64,000 nucleotides of DNA. Source: Parasalinivibrio latis. Its GTDB lineage: Bacteria; Pseudomonadota; Gammaproteobacteria; Enterobacterales; Vibrionaceae. The notes under the pieces are model-generated. The model was not told where the DNA came from, made no database searches, and saw nothing but the letters and a program-made list of their open reading frames with translations. Positions 51,331-60,255 of the stretch are shown piece after piece (position 1 is the stretch's first letter; each line of letters starts with the position of its first letter). Position numbers and translations under genes: made by a program. Where the stretch lies: the NCBI RefSeq assembly GCF_036825535.1, contig NZ_CP098812.1:868001-932000 (forward strand), read 5' to 3'.

Positions 51331-52554
51331 ATGGACATTATTCTTGGCGTGGTGATGTTTACCCTGATTGTACTGGCACTGGTACTGGTGATTTTGTTCG
51401 CCAAATCCAAGCTGGTTCCATCAGGTGATATCACTATTTCAATCAATGGTGATGCCGACAAAGCAATCAAAACAGCCGCAGGTGGTAAACTGCTTGGCGC
51501 GCTGGCTGGTAGCGGCATCTTCGTATCATCAGCTTGTGGTGGTGGTGGTTCTTGTGGCCAGTGCCGTGTGAAAGTAAAAGCCGGTGGCGGTGACATTCTG
51601 CCAACTGAGCTTGATCACATCAGCAAGCGTGAAGCACGTGAAGGCGAGCGTCTGGCCTGTCAGGTTAACGTTAAATCTGACATGGAAATCGAGCTGCCTG
51701 AAGAAGTGTTTGGTGTTAAGAAATGGGAATGTACTGTTATCTCTAACGATAACAAGGCAACTTTCATCAAGGAGCTGAAGCTGCAGATCCCTGATGGTGA
51801 GTCAGTACCTTTCCGTGCAGGTGGTTATATTCAGATCGAAGCGCCTGCGCACCATGTTAAGTACTCTGAGTTCGATGTACCGGAAGAATACCGTGGCGAC
51901 TGGGACAAGTTTAACCTGTTCCGCTACGAGTCTATCGTAAAAGAAGAGACAATCCGTGCATACTCAATGGCGAACTATCCGGAAGAGTTTGGCATCATCA
52001 TGCTGAACGTGCGTATTGCAACTCCGCCGCCAAATAACCCAGACGTACCACCAGGTATCATGTCATCTTACATCTGGTCTCTGAAAGAGGGCGATAAGGT
52101 GACCATCTCTGGTCCGTTTGGTGAGTTCTTCGCGAAAGACACTGATGCAGAAATGGTATTTGTGGGCGGTGGTGCCGGTATGGCTCCAATGCGTTCACAT
52201 ATCTTCGACCAGCTCAAGCGTCTGAAGTCAAAGCGCAAGATGTCATTCTGGTACGGTGCCCGTTCTAAGCGCGAAATGTTCTACGTAGAAGATTTCGACG
52301 ATTTGGCAGCTGAGAATGATAACTTCGTGTGGCACGTAGCCCTGTCTGATCCGATGCCGGAAGACAACTGGGACGGCTACACAGGCTTCATCCATAACGT
52401 GCTTTATGAAAACTACCTGCGTGATCATGAAGCACCGGAAGACTGCGAATTCTACATGTGTGGTCCTCCGATGATGAACGCTGCTGTTATCGGCATGCTG
52501 AAAGATCTGGGTGTTGAAGACGAAAACATCCTGCTGGATGACTTCGGGGGCTAA
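51331..52554 (+). CDS. nqrF: Na+-translocating NADH:quinone reductase subunit F
   Basis: NADH-oxidising subunit, 407 residues: one N-terminal helix (about 3-25), a plant-type [2Fe-2S] ferredoxin domain with Cys69, Cys75, Cys78 and Cys110, then a FAD- and NADH-binding ferredoxin-reductase domain (RAYSMANYP for FAD, GGGAGMAPMRS for NADH). All four cluster ligands are intact. It ends the nqr structural genes, and a strong terminator follows. Confidence 0.98.
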   Translation: MDIILGVVMFTLIVLALVLVILFAKSKLVPSGDITISINGDADKAIKTAAGGKLLGALAGSGIFVSSACGGGGSCGQCRVKVKAGGGDILPTELDHISKREAREGERLACQVNVKSDMEIELPEEVFGVKKWECTVISNDNKATFIKELKLQIPDGESVPFRAGGYIQIEAPAHHVKYSEFDVPEEYRGDWDKFNLFRYESIVKEETIRAYSMANYPEEFGIIMLNVRIATPPPNNPDVPPGIMSSYIWSLKEGDKVTISGPFGEFFAKDTDAEMVFVGGGAGMAPMRSHIFDQLKRLKSKRKMSFWYGARSKREMFYVEDFDDLAAENDNFVWHVALSDPMPEDNWDGYTGFIHNVLYENYLRDHEAPEDCEFYMCGPPMMNAAVIGMLKDLGVEDENILLDDFGG

Positions 52555-52573
52555 GCCTACCGTCATCTCCAAG

Positions 52574-52605
52574 AAAATGGCTGACCCCCGGGTCAGCCAT
52601 TTTGC
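52574..52605 (+). terminator. Terminator after nqrF
   Basis: AAAATGGCTGACC / GGTCAGCCATTTT, 13-bp perfect stem with a 4-nt loop. It divides the nqr structural genes from apbE-nqrM. Confidence 0.88.
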
Positions 52606-52663
52606 ATGTTAACCCCCAGGGATATGCAATTAAATTGAAACCGAAGCAAATTTCGGAGCAGTC

Positions 52664-53698
52664 ATGAAATCCATGTTGTTATTTGCAAAATCATTTAAGC
52701 ACGCCGTTGTGCTTTTTGCCGCTGCCATGGTTCTGGCAGGGTGTAGCAAGCAGCCCGAAGAGATCCACCTGAAAGGGTCGACCATGGGCACCTATTACTC
52801 CATTAAGTTGGTTAAGCAGGATGGTTTACCGGATGCGGAGGCTCTTCAGGCTGAGATAGACAAGCGCCTGGAGCTGGTGAATGACCAGATGTCCACCTAC
52901 CGTAAAAACTCTGAGCTTAGCCAATTTAACCAACACAAGAGCAACGAACCTTTCCCTGTGTCGGAAGCGACTGCGACTGTGGTGAAAGAAGCTATCCGTA
53001 TCAACGGTCTGACTGATGGTGCACTCGATGTAACAGTAGGCCCGCTGGTCAACCTGTGGGGCTTTGGGCCAGAAGCGCGTCCAGACCAGGTACCGACAGA
53101 TGAGGAAATTGCGGCACGCCGAAACAATGTCGGCATCCAGCACCTCAAAGTGGAAGGCAACAGCCTGGTTAAAGATATCCCTGGCCTGTATGTGGATCTG
53201 TCTTCCATCGCCAAAGGCTACGGTGTAGATGTGGTAGCGAACTACCTGGAAAGCCTGGGTGTAAAGAACTATCTTGTGGATATTGGCGGTGAGCTGCATA
53301 TCAAGGGACACAACGCGGAAGGCCAGAAGTGGCGAATTGCGATTGAAAAGCCAGTTTCCGGAAAAGCCAGTGTGCAGGAAATCATCCAGCCTGGCGACAT
53401 GTCTATTGCGACATCAGGTGACTATCGCAACTATTTCGAGGAAAATGGTGTTCGCTACTCCCATACTATAGATCCGAAGACTGCACGTCCGATTACCCAT
53501 CGCCTGGTGTCGGTTACTGTGCTGGATAAATCATGTATGACGGCGGACGGACTGGCGACAGGCTTTACTGTACTGGGACCTGAAAAGGCCCTGGAAATAG
53601 CAAACCGTAACAATATTCCGGTTTTCCTGATTGTTAAAACTGATAATGGCTTTAAGGAAATTGCATCTGATGCCTTCAAGCCTTATCTCAAGCGTTAA
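52664..53698 (+). CDS. apbE: FAD:protein FMN transferase
   Basis: Periplasmic lipoprotein flavin transferase that attaches FMN from FAD to the SGAT threonines of NqrB and NqrC. The 344-residue product has a lipobox VLAGC (Cys27), the opening GSTMGTYYSIKL, and the substrate-binding MSTYRKNSELSQFN and DIGGELHIKG motifs. It lies directly after the nqr operon, as in other Vibrionaceae, but behind a terminator. Confidence 0.96.
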   Translation: MKSMLLFAKSFKHAVVLFAAAMVLAGCSKQPEEIHLKGSTMGTYYSIKLVKQDGLPDAEALQAEIDKRLELVNDQMSTYRKNSELSQFNQHKSNEPFPVSEATATVVKEAIRINGLTDGALDVTVGPLVNLWGFGPEARPDQVPTDEEIAARRNNVGIQHLKVEGNSLVKDIPGLYVDLSSIAKGYGVDVVANYLESLGVKNYLVDIGGELHIKGHNAEGQKWRIAIEKPVSGKASVQEIIQPGDMSIATSGDYRNYFEENGVRYSHTIDPKTARPITHRLVSVTVLDKSCMTADGLATGFTVLGPEKALEIANRNNIPVFLIVKTDNGFKEIASDAFKPYLKR

Positions 53699-53704
53699 GG
53701 TGAA

Positions 53705-53929
53705 ATGATGTCTGAATTTCTTGTGACATTTTCGGTATTTATGCTGGTGATTGTGGGTATGTCTATTGGCTACATCATCAAACGTAAATCCATCAGCGGC
53801 AGTTGCGGTGGCTTGGGTTCAATTGGTATCGAAAAAGAGTGTGATTGCCCTGAACCATGCGACGCCCGTAAAAAGCGTGAAGCCCGCGCAGCCAAAGCGG
53901 AAGAATGGAACAAGAACCGCATCGTCTAA
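53705..53929 (+). CDS. nqrM: Na+-NQR maturation protein NqrM
   Basis: Small membrane protein (74 residues, DUF539) required to deliver iron for the NqrD/NqrE site. One membrane helix (about 3-25) is followed by conserved cysteines in GSCGGLGSIGIEKECDCPEPC (given in part: SGSC, CDC, PEPC). ATG 53708 is an alternative start with better spacing to AAGG. It is 6 bp after apbE and transcribed with it. Confidence 0.93.
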   Translation: MMSEFLVTFSVFMLVIVGMSIGYIIKRKSISGSCGGLGSIGIEKECDCPEPCDARKKREARAAKAEEWNKNRIV

Positions 53930-53948
53930 CTGACTCGTGACAGTTCTG

Positions 53949-53983
53949 AAAGCCTCTGCTCTTGAAAGTGCAGAGGCTTTTTT
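53949..53983 (+). terminator. Terminator after nqrM
   Basis: AAAGCCTCTGC / GCAGAGGCTTT with a 10-nt loop, then TTT and an A/T-rich tail. Confidence 0.88.
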
Positions 53984-54054
53984 ATTTTTACGTGCAGAAA
54001 GTGTGAGTTAAGAGCTATGAGTAGTGAGTTAGGGAATTAAGAGATACATTCATC

Positions 54055-54089
54055 TCACCACTCACCACTCACCACTCACCACTCACCAC
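54055..54089. repeat. Five tandem TCACCAC heptamers
   Basis: Five exact 7-bp units with a partial sixth. Just upstream (54005-54030) are loosely complementary GTGAGTT and GTAGTGAGTT stretches, so a long hairpin is possible. It fills the gap between the nqrM terminator and the convergent puuB-like gene. Confidence 0.85.
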
Positions 54090-54105
54090 TCGACTCTCAC
54101 CATTG

Positions 54106-55410
54106 TTACTGAAGGGCCTCTTTTATCCGGTGATACGCCATCCCGATAGCGAGCAAGGGGGAGCGAAGGAGAGGGCCGCCGGGGAAGGTCATATGCTTTA
54201 CCTTGGCAAAGACATCAAAGCGCTCTGCCTGGCCGGTAAGGGCTTCTGCAATCACCTTTGCCGCCATATGGGTGGCATTCACACCGTGGCCGGAATAGGC
54301 CTGGGCATAAAATATGTTCGGTGCATCGGGCAGCCTGCCTATCTGGGGAAGACGGTTCGCACCGATACCTATCATGCCTCCCCACTCGAAATCGACTTCA
54401 ACCCCTTTAAGTTGAGGGAAAACCCTTTCCATGTTGGGCATCAGGGCCGCGGTAATATCGCTTGGGTCTTTTCCTGAGTACGTACAAAGCCCACCAAACA
54501 ACAACCGGTTATCGCCTGAGAGATGGTAGTAATCAAGCGCAATGCTCAGGTCAGCAAAAGCCATGTTTTTCGGAATGATAGAAGAGGCGAGTTTGTCTTC
54601 GAGCGGTGCGGTAGCGATGACATAGCTGCCGGCAGGAAGGACTTTTCCTCCAATATGGGATTCAAGCTTGTGGCCGATGTACGCATTCCCTGCCAATACA
54701 AGGTACTGGCAGGTTACCTGGCCCTTGGCTGTTTTGACCACCGGCTTGTTTCCCTTGATGATGGACTGAGCCTCTGTGTTCTCATAGATTTGAACCCCCA
54801 GTTCTGTCGCTGCTACCGCTTCCCCCAAAACCAGGTTTAATGGATGTAAGTGCCCACTTCCCATGTCCAGCATGCCACCGATATAGCGGTCAGAGCCAAT
54901 GACTGACGGCATATCCTCTTTTGCCAGCATTTTTATCTCATGTGAGTAACCACTAGCTCGCAGGCCCTCGTAGTCTTGTTCAAGTTCGCGGATATGGGCG
55001 GGCTTTAGGGCAAGGTCGCAATAGCCCATCACCAGATCGCAGTCGATATTATGTTCAGCGACCCGGTTTTTAACGATCTCTACTGCCTCGATGCCCATCT
55101 TGCTAATTGCGGCAACACCTTCCTCACCGATCTCTTTGGTGAACTGTTCAATGCCATGTCCTATGCCACGGATCAGTTCGCCGCCATTGCGTCCGGATGC
55201 TCCCCAGCCAATTTTGTTGGCTTCCAGTAACACCACTGAAAACCCTCGGTTTGCCAGTTCGATGGCAGTGTTAACACCACTGAACCCGCCACCGACAATA
55301 CACACATCAGCCTCAATGCTTTCTTCGAGTGGAGGGTGATCGATCCGGTAGCGCATCGAAGCTGCATAGTAAGAGTGTGTATGTGGTTGGGCAAACGGAG
55401 TGACTGCCAT
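54106..55410 (-). CDS. puuB: FAD-dependent gamma-glutamylputrescine oxidase (PuuB/OrdL type)
   Basis: Flavoprotein amine oxidase, 434 residues, of the DAO family. The FAD-binding motif VCIVGGGFSGVNTAIELANRG starts near residue 36 (in part) and GWGASGRNGGEL follows. It would oxidise gamma-glutamylputrescine to gamma-glutamyl-aminobutyraldehyde, releasing ammonia and H2O2. The PuuR-like repressor is divergent and two GS-like synthetases are nearby, which supports the role. No puuC-type aldehyde dehydrogenase is in this window. Confidence 0.88.
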   Translation of the reverse strand: MAVTPFAQPHTHSYYAASMRYRIDHPPLEESIEADVCIVGGGFSGVNTAIELANRGFSVVLLEANKIGWGASGRNGGELIRGIGHGIEQFTKEIGEEGVAAISKMGIEAVEIVKNRVAEHNIDCDLVMGYCDLALKPAHIRELEQDYEGLRASGYSHEIKMLAKEDMPSVIGSDRYIGGMLDMGSGHLHPLNLVLGEAVAATELGVQIYENTEAQSIIKGNKPVVKTAKGQVTCQYLVLAGNAYIGHKLESHIGGKVLPAGSYVIATAPLEDKLASSIIPKNMAFADLSIALDYYHLSGDNRLLFGGLCTYSGKDPSDITAALMPNMERVFPQLKGVEVDFEWGGMIGIGANRLPQIGRLPDAPNIFYAQAYSGHGVNATHMAAKVIAEALTGQAERFDVFAKVKHMTFPGGPLLRSPLLAIGMAYHRIKEALQ

Positions 55411-55430
55411 GTTTATGCCTCCAGAATGTT

Positions 55431-55446
55431 AAATATAATTTACAAA
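55431..55446. promoter_or_regulatory. Candidate PuuR operator before puuB
   Basis: AAATATAATTTACAAA lies 20 bp from the puuB start and resembles the E. coli PuuR recognition sequence that I recall as AAAATATAATGAACA (only the GA to TT change in the core). It also forms an imperfect dyad GTTAAAT-AT-AATTTAC. The remaining 330-bp divergent region shows no gene. Confidence 0.45.
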
Positions 55447-55673
55447 CTATAGCCTGTCTCAGATCGTGAAGTGAAGGATAAAATGCACAAATTGTGGCCG
55501 ATCTGGCGTCAGGTATTCTGTTTTAAGGAAGAAGATAAGCATATGCTCCGCGAGGAGGTAGGGTAAATCTGAAAAGAACATATGAGTCAGGTATGATGAT
55601 TGATATTATTTACACCGGACAGATGTTTGTCACAAAAAGTTGTTAATCTGGTGTTGGCATGCATAATTCAATG

Positions 55674-55701
55674 TTCAAAATCTATTACAGTTACATATAA
55701 T
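55674..55701 (+). promoter_or_regulatory. Probable promoter of the puuR-like gene
   Basis: TTCAAA (55674-55679), a 16-bp spacer and a perfect TATAAT (55696-55701), 40 bp before the TTG start. The ACATATAATATCGACA stretch over it partly resembles the PuuR-like site near puuB, so autoregulation is possible. Confidence 0.5.
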
Positions 55702-55740
55702 ATCGACAACACAATACAAATAGACTGAGAGGCAGGGATA

Positions 55741-56289
55741 TTGGATATCGGTGCAAACCTGAAAGCGGTAAGGAAACAAAGAGGACTGTCACAGCGCGAA
55801 TTGGCCAAACGGGCCGGGGTGACAAACAGTACTATTTCGATGATTGAAAAGAACAGCGTCAGCCCTTCTGTCAGCTCACTGAAAAAAGTACTTTCAGGTA
55901 TTCCGATGTCATTGGTGGAGTTCTTTTCCAGCGATTTGACTCAAAGTGCGAGCACTCCAGTTGTATACCGACAAGAAGAGTTACTGGATATCGGTACCAA
56001 TGAAGTATCGATGAAACTGGTGGGAAAGGAATACCCAAACCGGGCTATGTCAGTCTTGCTGGAAACCTATGCCCCAGGTTCTGACTCCGGAGAAGAGATG
56101 CTGCGCCATGAAGGTGAAGAAGCCGGTATAGTCGTGTCAGGCCGGCTTGAGCTTACTGTTGATGAAGATGTCATGGTTCTGGACACTGGTGACAGCTACT
56201 ACTTCGAAAGTACCCGTCCTCACCGGTTTCGCAATCCGTTCGACGAAGAGTGTAAGCTCTACAGCGCAACCACACCGGCAAACTTCTGA
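55741..56289 (+). CDS. puuR: PuuR-like XRE/cupin repressor of putrescine catabolism
   Basis: A 182-residue regulator with an N-terminal XRE helix-turn-helix (about residues 5-60, QRGLSQRELAKRAGVTNSTIS in part) and a C-terminal cupin (about 105-178, EGEEAGIVVSGRLELT). This matches PuuR, which releases DNA when putrescine is high. Translation starts at TTG 55741, behind GAGGCAGGG. It is divergent from puuB and convergent with a GS-like gene, all in the polyamine island. Confidence 0.88.
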   Translation: MDIGANLKAVRKQRGLSQRELAKRAGVTNSTISMIEKNSVSPSVSSLKKVLSGIPMSLVEFFSSDLTQSASTPVVYRQEELLDIGTNEVSMKLVGKEYPNRAMSVLLETYAPGSDSGEEMLRHEGEEAGIVVSGRLELTVDEDVMVLDTGDSYYFESTRPHRFRNPFDEECKLYSATTPANF

Positions 56290-56306
56290 TACCTAGCAGG
56301 ATAGAG

Positions 56307-56336
56307 AAAAGGAGACCGAGACCGGTCTCCTTTTTT
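56307..56336. terminator. Terminator between puuR and puuA-like gene
   Basis: AAAAGGAGACC / GGTCTCCTTTT with a 6-nt loop, then TT; A- and T-runs on both sides make it usable by both convergent genes. Confidence 0.88.
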
Positions 56337-56357
56337 GTGTGGCTTTTTATAAGCATC

Positions 56358-57770
56358 TTAAACAGTATGCAGGTACCAATCATATTCGAGCGGTGAAATA
56401 GTACGCTCAAATTCTTCCAGTTCTTTTTCCTTACTGGTGACATACACATCGATAAAGTCCCGCCCCAGTGAAGATGCCATGGTCTCGGAGGTTTTCAACT
56501 CCCTGAGGGCATCCCGAAGGTTGTTAGGCAGACTGGGTTGCGATTGGGTATAGGCGTTACCTTCTATTGCTTCCGGCGGCTCAATTCGGTTTTCAATGCC
56601 GTATTGAATGCTGGCGAGAAGTGCGGCCATCATAAGGTAGGGGTTGGCATCCGTGCCCGCCACCCGGTGCTCAATACGGGTTGAAGCCGGTTCGCCTGCC
56701 GGAATCCTCAGTGCTGTTGTGCGGTTTTCAAACCCCCAGGTTGGGGAGCTAGGCACATAGAACTCGGGACTGAAACGGCGATATGAATTCACGTTGGGGC
56801 ACAGGATAGCCATGTACTCTGGGAGCATCGACAGCATACCGCCTAGCGCCCACCTCAGTGTGTCATTAGGCTCGCCGTTATCTGATGCGGCGAAAACATT
56901 GTTTCCGTCACTGTCAATCAGGCTGATGTGTACGTGCATGCCGTTTCCTGCTTGGTCAGCATAGGGCTTTGCCATAAAAGTGGTATCCAGCTGGTGGGCG
57001 TGGGCGACCTGCTTGATTACCCGCTTAAGAAGTACCGTATTGTCGCAGGAAGCCATTGCGTCATCGGTGTGGATCAGGTTGATTTCAAACTGTCCCGGTG
57101 CTGATTCTGCAATGATAGTATCTGCCGGCAATCCCTGCAGCTTTGCCATGTCGACGATATCGGTCAGCAGATCAGCATGCTCATCAAGGTCATCCAGCGA
57201 ATAAACCTGGGTATTGGTGGGGCGCTTGCCCGTTGTAGGAGATACCGGTGGCTGAGGCATGCCGTTATCAGACTTGCGGTCGATCAGGTAGAACTCCAGC
57301 TCAAACGCAGAAACCGGTGTAATCCCCAGTTGTTTAAACTGGCGCAGCACGCGGTTCAGGATCATTCTCGGGTCGGCAAAAAAGGGTGTTTCCCGGTTTT
57401 CGTACATGCTCATAAGAAGCTGGGCGATAGGGCGCTTTTGCCAGGGTTCAACAGAAAGTGTACCGGGAACCGGGAAGCAGAGGGCGTCACATTCGCCGAT
57501 TTCCAGACCAAGGCCGGTTTCCTCAACCGGTGTCCCTTTGATGTTCATCCCGTAGATGGAAATGGGTAATGCAATACCACTTTTAAACGCTTTTTCCAGG
57601 GTGTTTCTCTCGACCCGTTTTCCTCTGATGATACCGTTCATATCGGTCAGCAGGAGATCAACGTACTGAATTTCCGGGTGTTCAGCTAGAAAATGAGTGG
57701 CTTCTTCCGTGGAAGGCAGCTTCACATCTTCCGTTGTGAACAGCGCCTTGTCAGATTGGTAACGCATCAT
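56358..57770 (-). CDS. spuI: Glutamine-synthetase-family gamma-glutamylpolyamine synthetase (SpuI/PuuA type)
   Basis: GS-fold ligase, 470 residues, predicted to join glutamate to putrescine or another polyamine with ATP. The N-terminal beta-grasp domain opens IQYVDLLLTDMNGIIRGKRV. In the catalytic domain, ELEFYLID, GQFEINLIHTDDA, NGMHVHISLID and the substrate/ATP Arg-rich RIEHRVAGTDANPYLMMAA are intact. The NRTTALRIP segment lacks the adenylylation loop of true GlnA. Its divergent position opposite the spuA-like gene matches P. aeruginosa spuI. ATG 57767 is an alternative start. Confidence 0.87.
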   Translation of the reverse strand: MMRYQSDKALFTTEDVKLPSTEEATHFLAEHPEIQYVDLLLTDMNGIIRGKRVERNTLEKAFKSGIALPISIYGMNIKGTPVEETGLGLEIGECDALCFPVPGTLSVEPWQKRPIAQLLMSMYENRETPFFADPRMILNRVLRQFKQLGITPVSAFELEFYLIDRKSDNGMPQPPVSPTTGKRPTNTQVYSLDDLDEHADLLTDIVDMAKLQGLPADTIIAESAPGQFEINLIHTDDAMASCDNTVLLKRVIKQVAHAHQLDTTFMAKPYADQAGNGMHVHISLIDSDGNNVFAASDNGEPNDTLRWALGGMLSMLPEYMAILCPNVNSYRRFSPEFYVPSSPTWGFENRTTALRIPAGEPASTRIEHRVAGTDANPYLMMAALLASIQYGIENRIEPPEAIEGNAYTQSQPSLPNNLRDALRELKTSETMASSLGRDFIDVYVTSKEKELEEFERTISPLEYDWYLHTV

Positions 57771-58067
57771 AAATACCTGTCCATGTAAAAAATATCAATC
57801 ATTGTCTCTGTTGCTGTTGAGTGAATAGCAATCACTATAGCTTGTCAATACTGCTGTTTTATTTGTCGAACAGCGGGCGTGATAATTCATTTAGCTATAA
57901 TCCCTTATAAAACAGCGCTCTAGGCACACAAGATACTTGTTAAATAAAAGTTTTAAAAATGTTGCCTGACGCTATTGCGTAATTTATTTTTTACGTGTAG
58001 CTTGAGAAAAAGTGAACAAAAACACATCAGTTGGTTCTGCTGAGTTAAGAACAAAAAAGGGAATATC
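57771..58067. promoter_or_regulatory. Divergent control region spuI / spuA
   Basis: A 297-bp A/T-rich gap between divergent genes. A TATAAT at 57896-57901 may be the spuA -10. A dyad GCTGTT-N10-AACAGC is at 57853-57874, and an AAGTGAACA close to the spuA start resembles the end of the PuuR site. I see no sigma-54 promoter pattern. Confidence 0.4.
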
Positions 58068-58856
58068 ATGTCAGGAAAGAACGGAAGCTCTCTGGGAATT
58101 CGGCCTGTTGTCGGCGTGACAGCTTGTACCAGTGTGCTTGGCCTTCACCGCTTCCATATCGCTGGAGATAAATACCTGCGAGCGGTGACTGACGGGGCAA
58201 CGGCGATGCCAATGGTTTTTCCCGCACTTGCTGATGCGATTGATATAACACAGGTTCTGGAAACGGTAGACGGCCTGATGTTTACGGGTTCCCCATCTAA
58301 TATTGAACCTTACCATTACTGCGGCCCTGAGAGCGCAGAGGGTACGCAACACGACCCGGACCGGGATGCCATGACGCTGCCGCTTCTGAAGGCAGCGATA
58401 GAAAGCGGCATACCGGTACTTGCTATTTGCCGCGGTTTCCAAGAGATGAATGTAGTAATGGGGGGGACCCTCCATCAGCGTCTGCACGAAACCGGGCGTT
58501 ATATTGAACACCGCGAAGACACCACCCAATCGGCCGACGTCCAGTATGGCCTTTCACACACTATCCACGTAGAGCCAGGGGGACTGCTGTTCGAGGCGTG
58601 GGGCCAGCCGGAAGCGGAGGTGAATTCCGTCCATACCCAAGGTGTCGATCGCCTGGGGAATGGGCTGAGAGTTGAAGCCACTGCGCCGGATGGCCTTATA
58701 GAAGCGTTTTCGGTAGCGGATAGCAGAGGATTTGCCCTGGGGGTTCAGTGGCACCCTGAGTGGAAGGTCACAGAAAGTCCTTTTTATTCAGCTATTTTTA
58801 AATTGTTTGGAGATGCATGTCGCCAAAGGGCGATGGAACGCGAGAGAACACGATGA
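58068..58856 (+). CDS. spuA: Gamma-glutamyl-gamma-aminobutyrate hydrolase (SpuA/PuuD type)
   Basis: Class I glutamine-amidotransferase-fold hydrolase, 262 residues, that frees GABA from gamma-glutamyl-GABA at the end of the glutamylated putrescine route. The nucleophile elbow AICRGFQEMN holds Cys121; the catalytic His-x-Glu is GVQWHPEW near the C-terminus. The gene overlaps the next synthetase by 4 nt (ATGA), so the two are translated together. Confidence 0.92.
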   Translation: MSGKNGSSLGIRPVVGVTACTSVLGLHRFHIAGDKYLRAVTDGATAMPMVFPALADAIDITQVLETVDGLMFTGSPSNIEPYHYCGPESAEGTQHDPDRDAMTLPLLKAAIESGIPVLAICRGFQEMNVVMGGTLHQRLHETGRYIEHREDTTQSADVQYGLSHTIHVEPGGLLFEAWGQPEAEVNSVHTQGVDRLGNGLRVEATAPDGLIEAFSVADSRGFALGVQWHPEWKVTESPFYSAIFKLFGDACRQRAMERERTR

Positions 58857-60199
58857 AAAAGCTGACGAAATGGCTCAAGGATAATGAAATAACGGAAGTG
58901 GAATGTGTGGTCAGTGATATGTCCGGCATTGCACGGGGAAAAATAGCACCGGTAGACAAGTTCCTGAATGAAGGGGAACTTAGGTTGCCGGAAAGTGTGC
59001 TGTTGCAGACAGTTACCGGTGATTTCGTTGATGACGAAATCTATTACTCCCTGCTGGATGAAGCTGACATCGATATGATGTGTAAGCCGGATGAAAATGC
59101 GGTTTACCTGCTGCCGTGGACGGTCGAGAAAACCGCTCAGATCATCCACGATACTTATGACAAGATGGGGAACCCGATACCACTCTCCCCTCGAAATGTC
59201 CTGAAGACAGTGCTCAAACTGTACGAAGAGAAAGGCTGGCAGCCGGTTGTTGCGCCGGAGATGGAATTCTACCTGACGGCCCGCTGTGATGACCCGGATT
59301 TGCCGTTGCAGCCACCTGTAGGCCGCTCTGGCCGGACTGAAACCGGGCGTCAGTCCTTTTCCATCGATGCCGCCAATGAATTCGACCCGCTGTTCGAAGA
59401 CATGTACGAATGGTGTGAAACCCAGGGGCTGGTGATTGATACCCTCATCCACGAGGAAGGGACCGCCCAGATGGAAATCAATTTCCGTCACGGAGACCCG
59501 CTTGTGCTGGCTGACCAGGTGTTCCTTTTCAAGCGCACCCTGCGTGAAGCGGCGCTCAAGCATAATGTGGTCGCTACCTTTATGGCAAAGCCCATCACCA
59601 ATGAGCCGGGCAGCGCCATGCACCTTCATCAGAGCATTGTGGATCGTGAAACAGGGAAGAATATCTTTACCAGTGAAGACGGGACAAGCTCACAACTCTT
59701 TTATGGCCACATTGCCGGGCTCCAGCAATATATCCCGGAAATGCTGCCGCTGTTTGCGCCCAACGTAAATTCATTCCGACGGTTCCTGCCGGATACCTCA
59801 GCGCCGGTAAATGTTGAGTGGGGTGAGGAAAACCGGACATGCGGCCTGCGTGTACCAAGCTGTTCGCCACAGAACCGCCGGGTAGAGAACCGGTTGCCCG
59901 GGGCAGATGCCAACCCTTATTTTGCGATAGCAGCCAGCCTGCTGTGCGGCTATATCGGAATGGTGAACGAACTGAAGCCGACACCACCTGTACAGGGCCG
60001 AGGATACGAGCTTCGTGGCCCGGCCTTACCACATACTCTGGAAAGTGCGCTTGAGCGAATGGAAAACTGCGACGAGGTGGAATCCTACCTCGGAGAGAGT
60101 TTTGCCCGTGGCTATATTGCCGTGAAACGTGCTGAACAGGAAAACTTCAAGCGGATAATCAGCTCCTGGGAACGAGAATTCCTGCTGCTGACCGTATAA
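58853..60199 (+). CDS. spuB: Glutamine-synthetase-family gamma-glutamylpolyamine synthetase (SpuB/PuuA type)
   Basis: Second GS-like ligase of the island, 448 residues from ATG 58853 (MKKLTKWLKDNEITEVECVV); the frame from 58817 would overlap spuA by 40 nt. The domains match GS: MEFYL, EGTAQMEINF, GSAMHLHQSIVD, RRVENRLPGADANPYFAIA are present, and the SDMSGIARGKIAP opening resembles E. coli PuuA. It is predicted to glutamylate putrescine. It sits between the hydrolase and the aminotransferase of the same route. How the two paralogs divide substrates is not visible from sequence. Confidence 0.9.
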   Translation: MKKLTKWLKDNEITEVECVVSDMSGIARGKIAPVDKFLNEGELRLPESVLLQTVTGDFVDDEIYYSLLDEADIDMMCKPDENAVYLLPWTVEKTAQIIHDTYDKMGNPIPLSPRNVLKTVLKLYEEKGWQPVVAPEMEFYLTARCDDPDLPLQPPVGRSGRTETGRQSFSIDAANEFDPLFEDMYEWCETQGLVIDTLIHEEGTAQMEINFRHGDPLVLADQVFLFKRTLREAALKHNVVATFMAKPITNEPGSAMHLHQSIVDRETGKNIFTSEDGTSSQLFYGHIAGLQQYIPEMLPLFAPNVNSFRRFLPDTSAPVNVEWGEENRTCGLRVPSCSPQNRRVENRLPGADANPYFAIAASLLCGYIGMVNELKPTPPVQGRGYELRGPALPHTLESALERMENCDEVESYLGESFARGYIAVKRAEQENFKRIISSWEREFLLLTV

Positions 60200-60255
60200 A
60201 TCACACTAACCGGCAGAAGGGCCGGGACAACTTCATTGGATGAATTAAGGGGGTA

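Noticed and set aside
57771..58067. Sigma-54 promoter for the polyamine operon
   Set aside because: I looked for GG-N10-GC with flanking consensus; the nearest GGCAC stretch has the wrong spacing.
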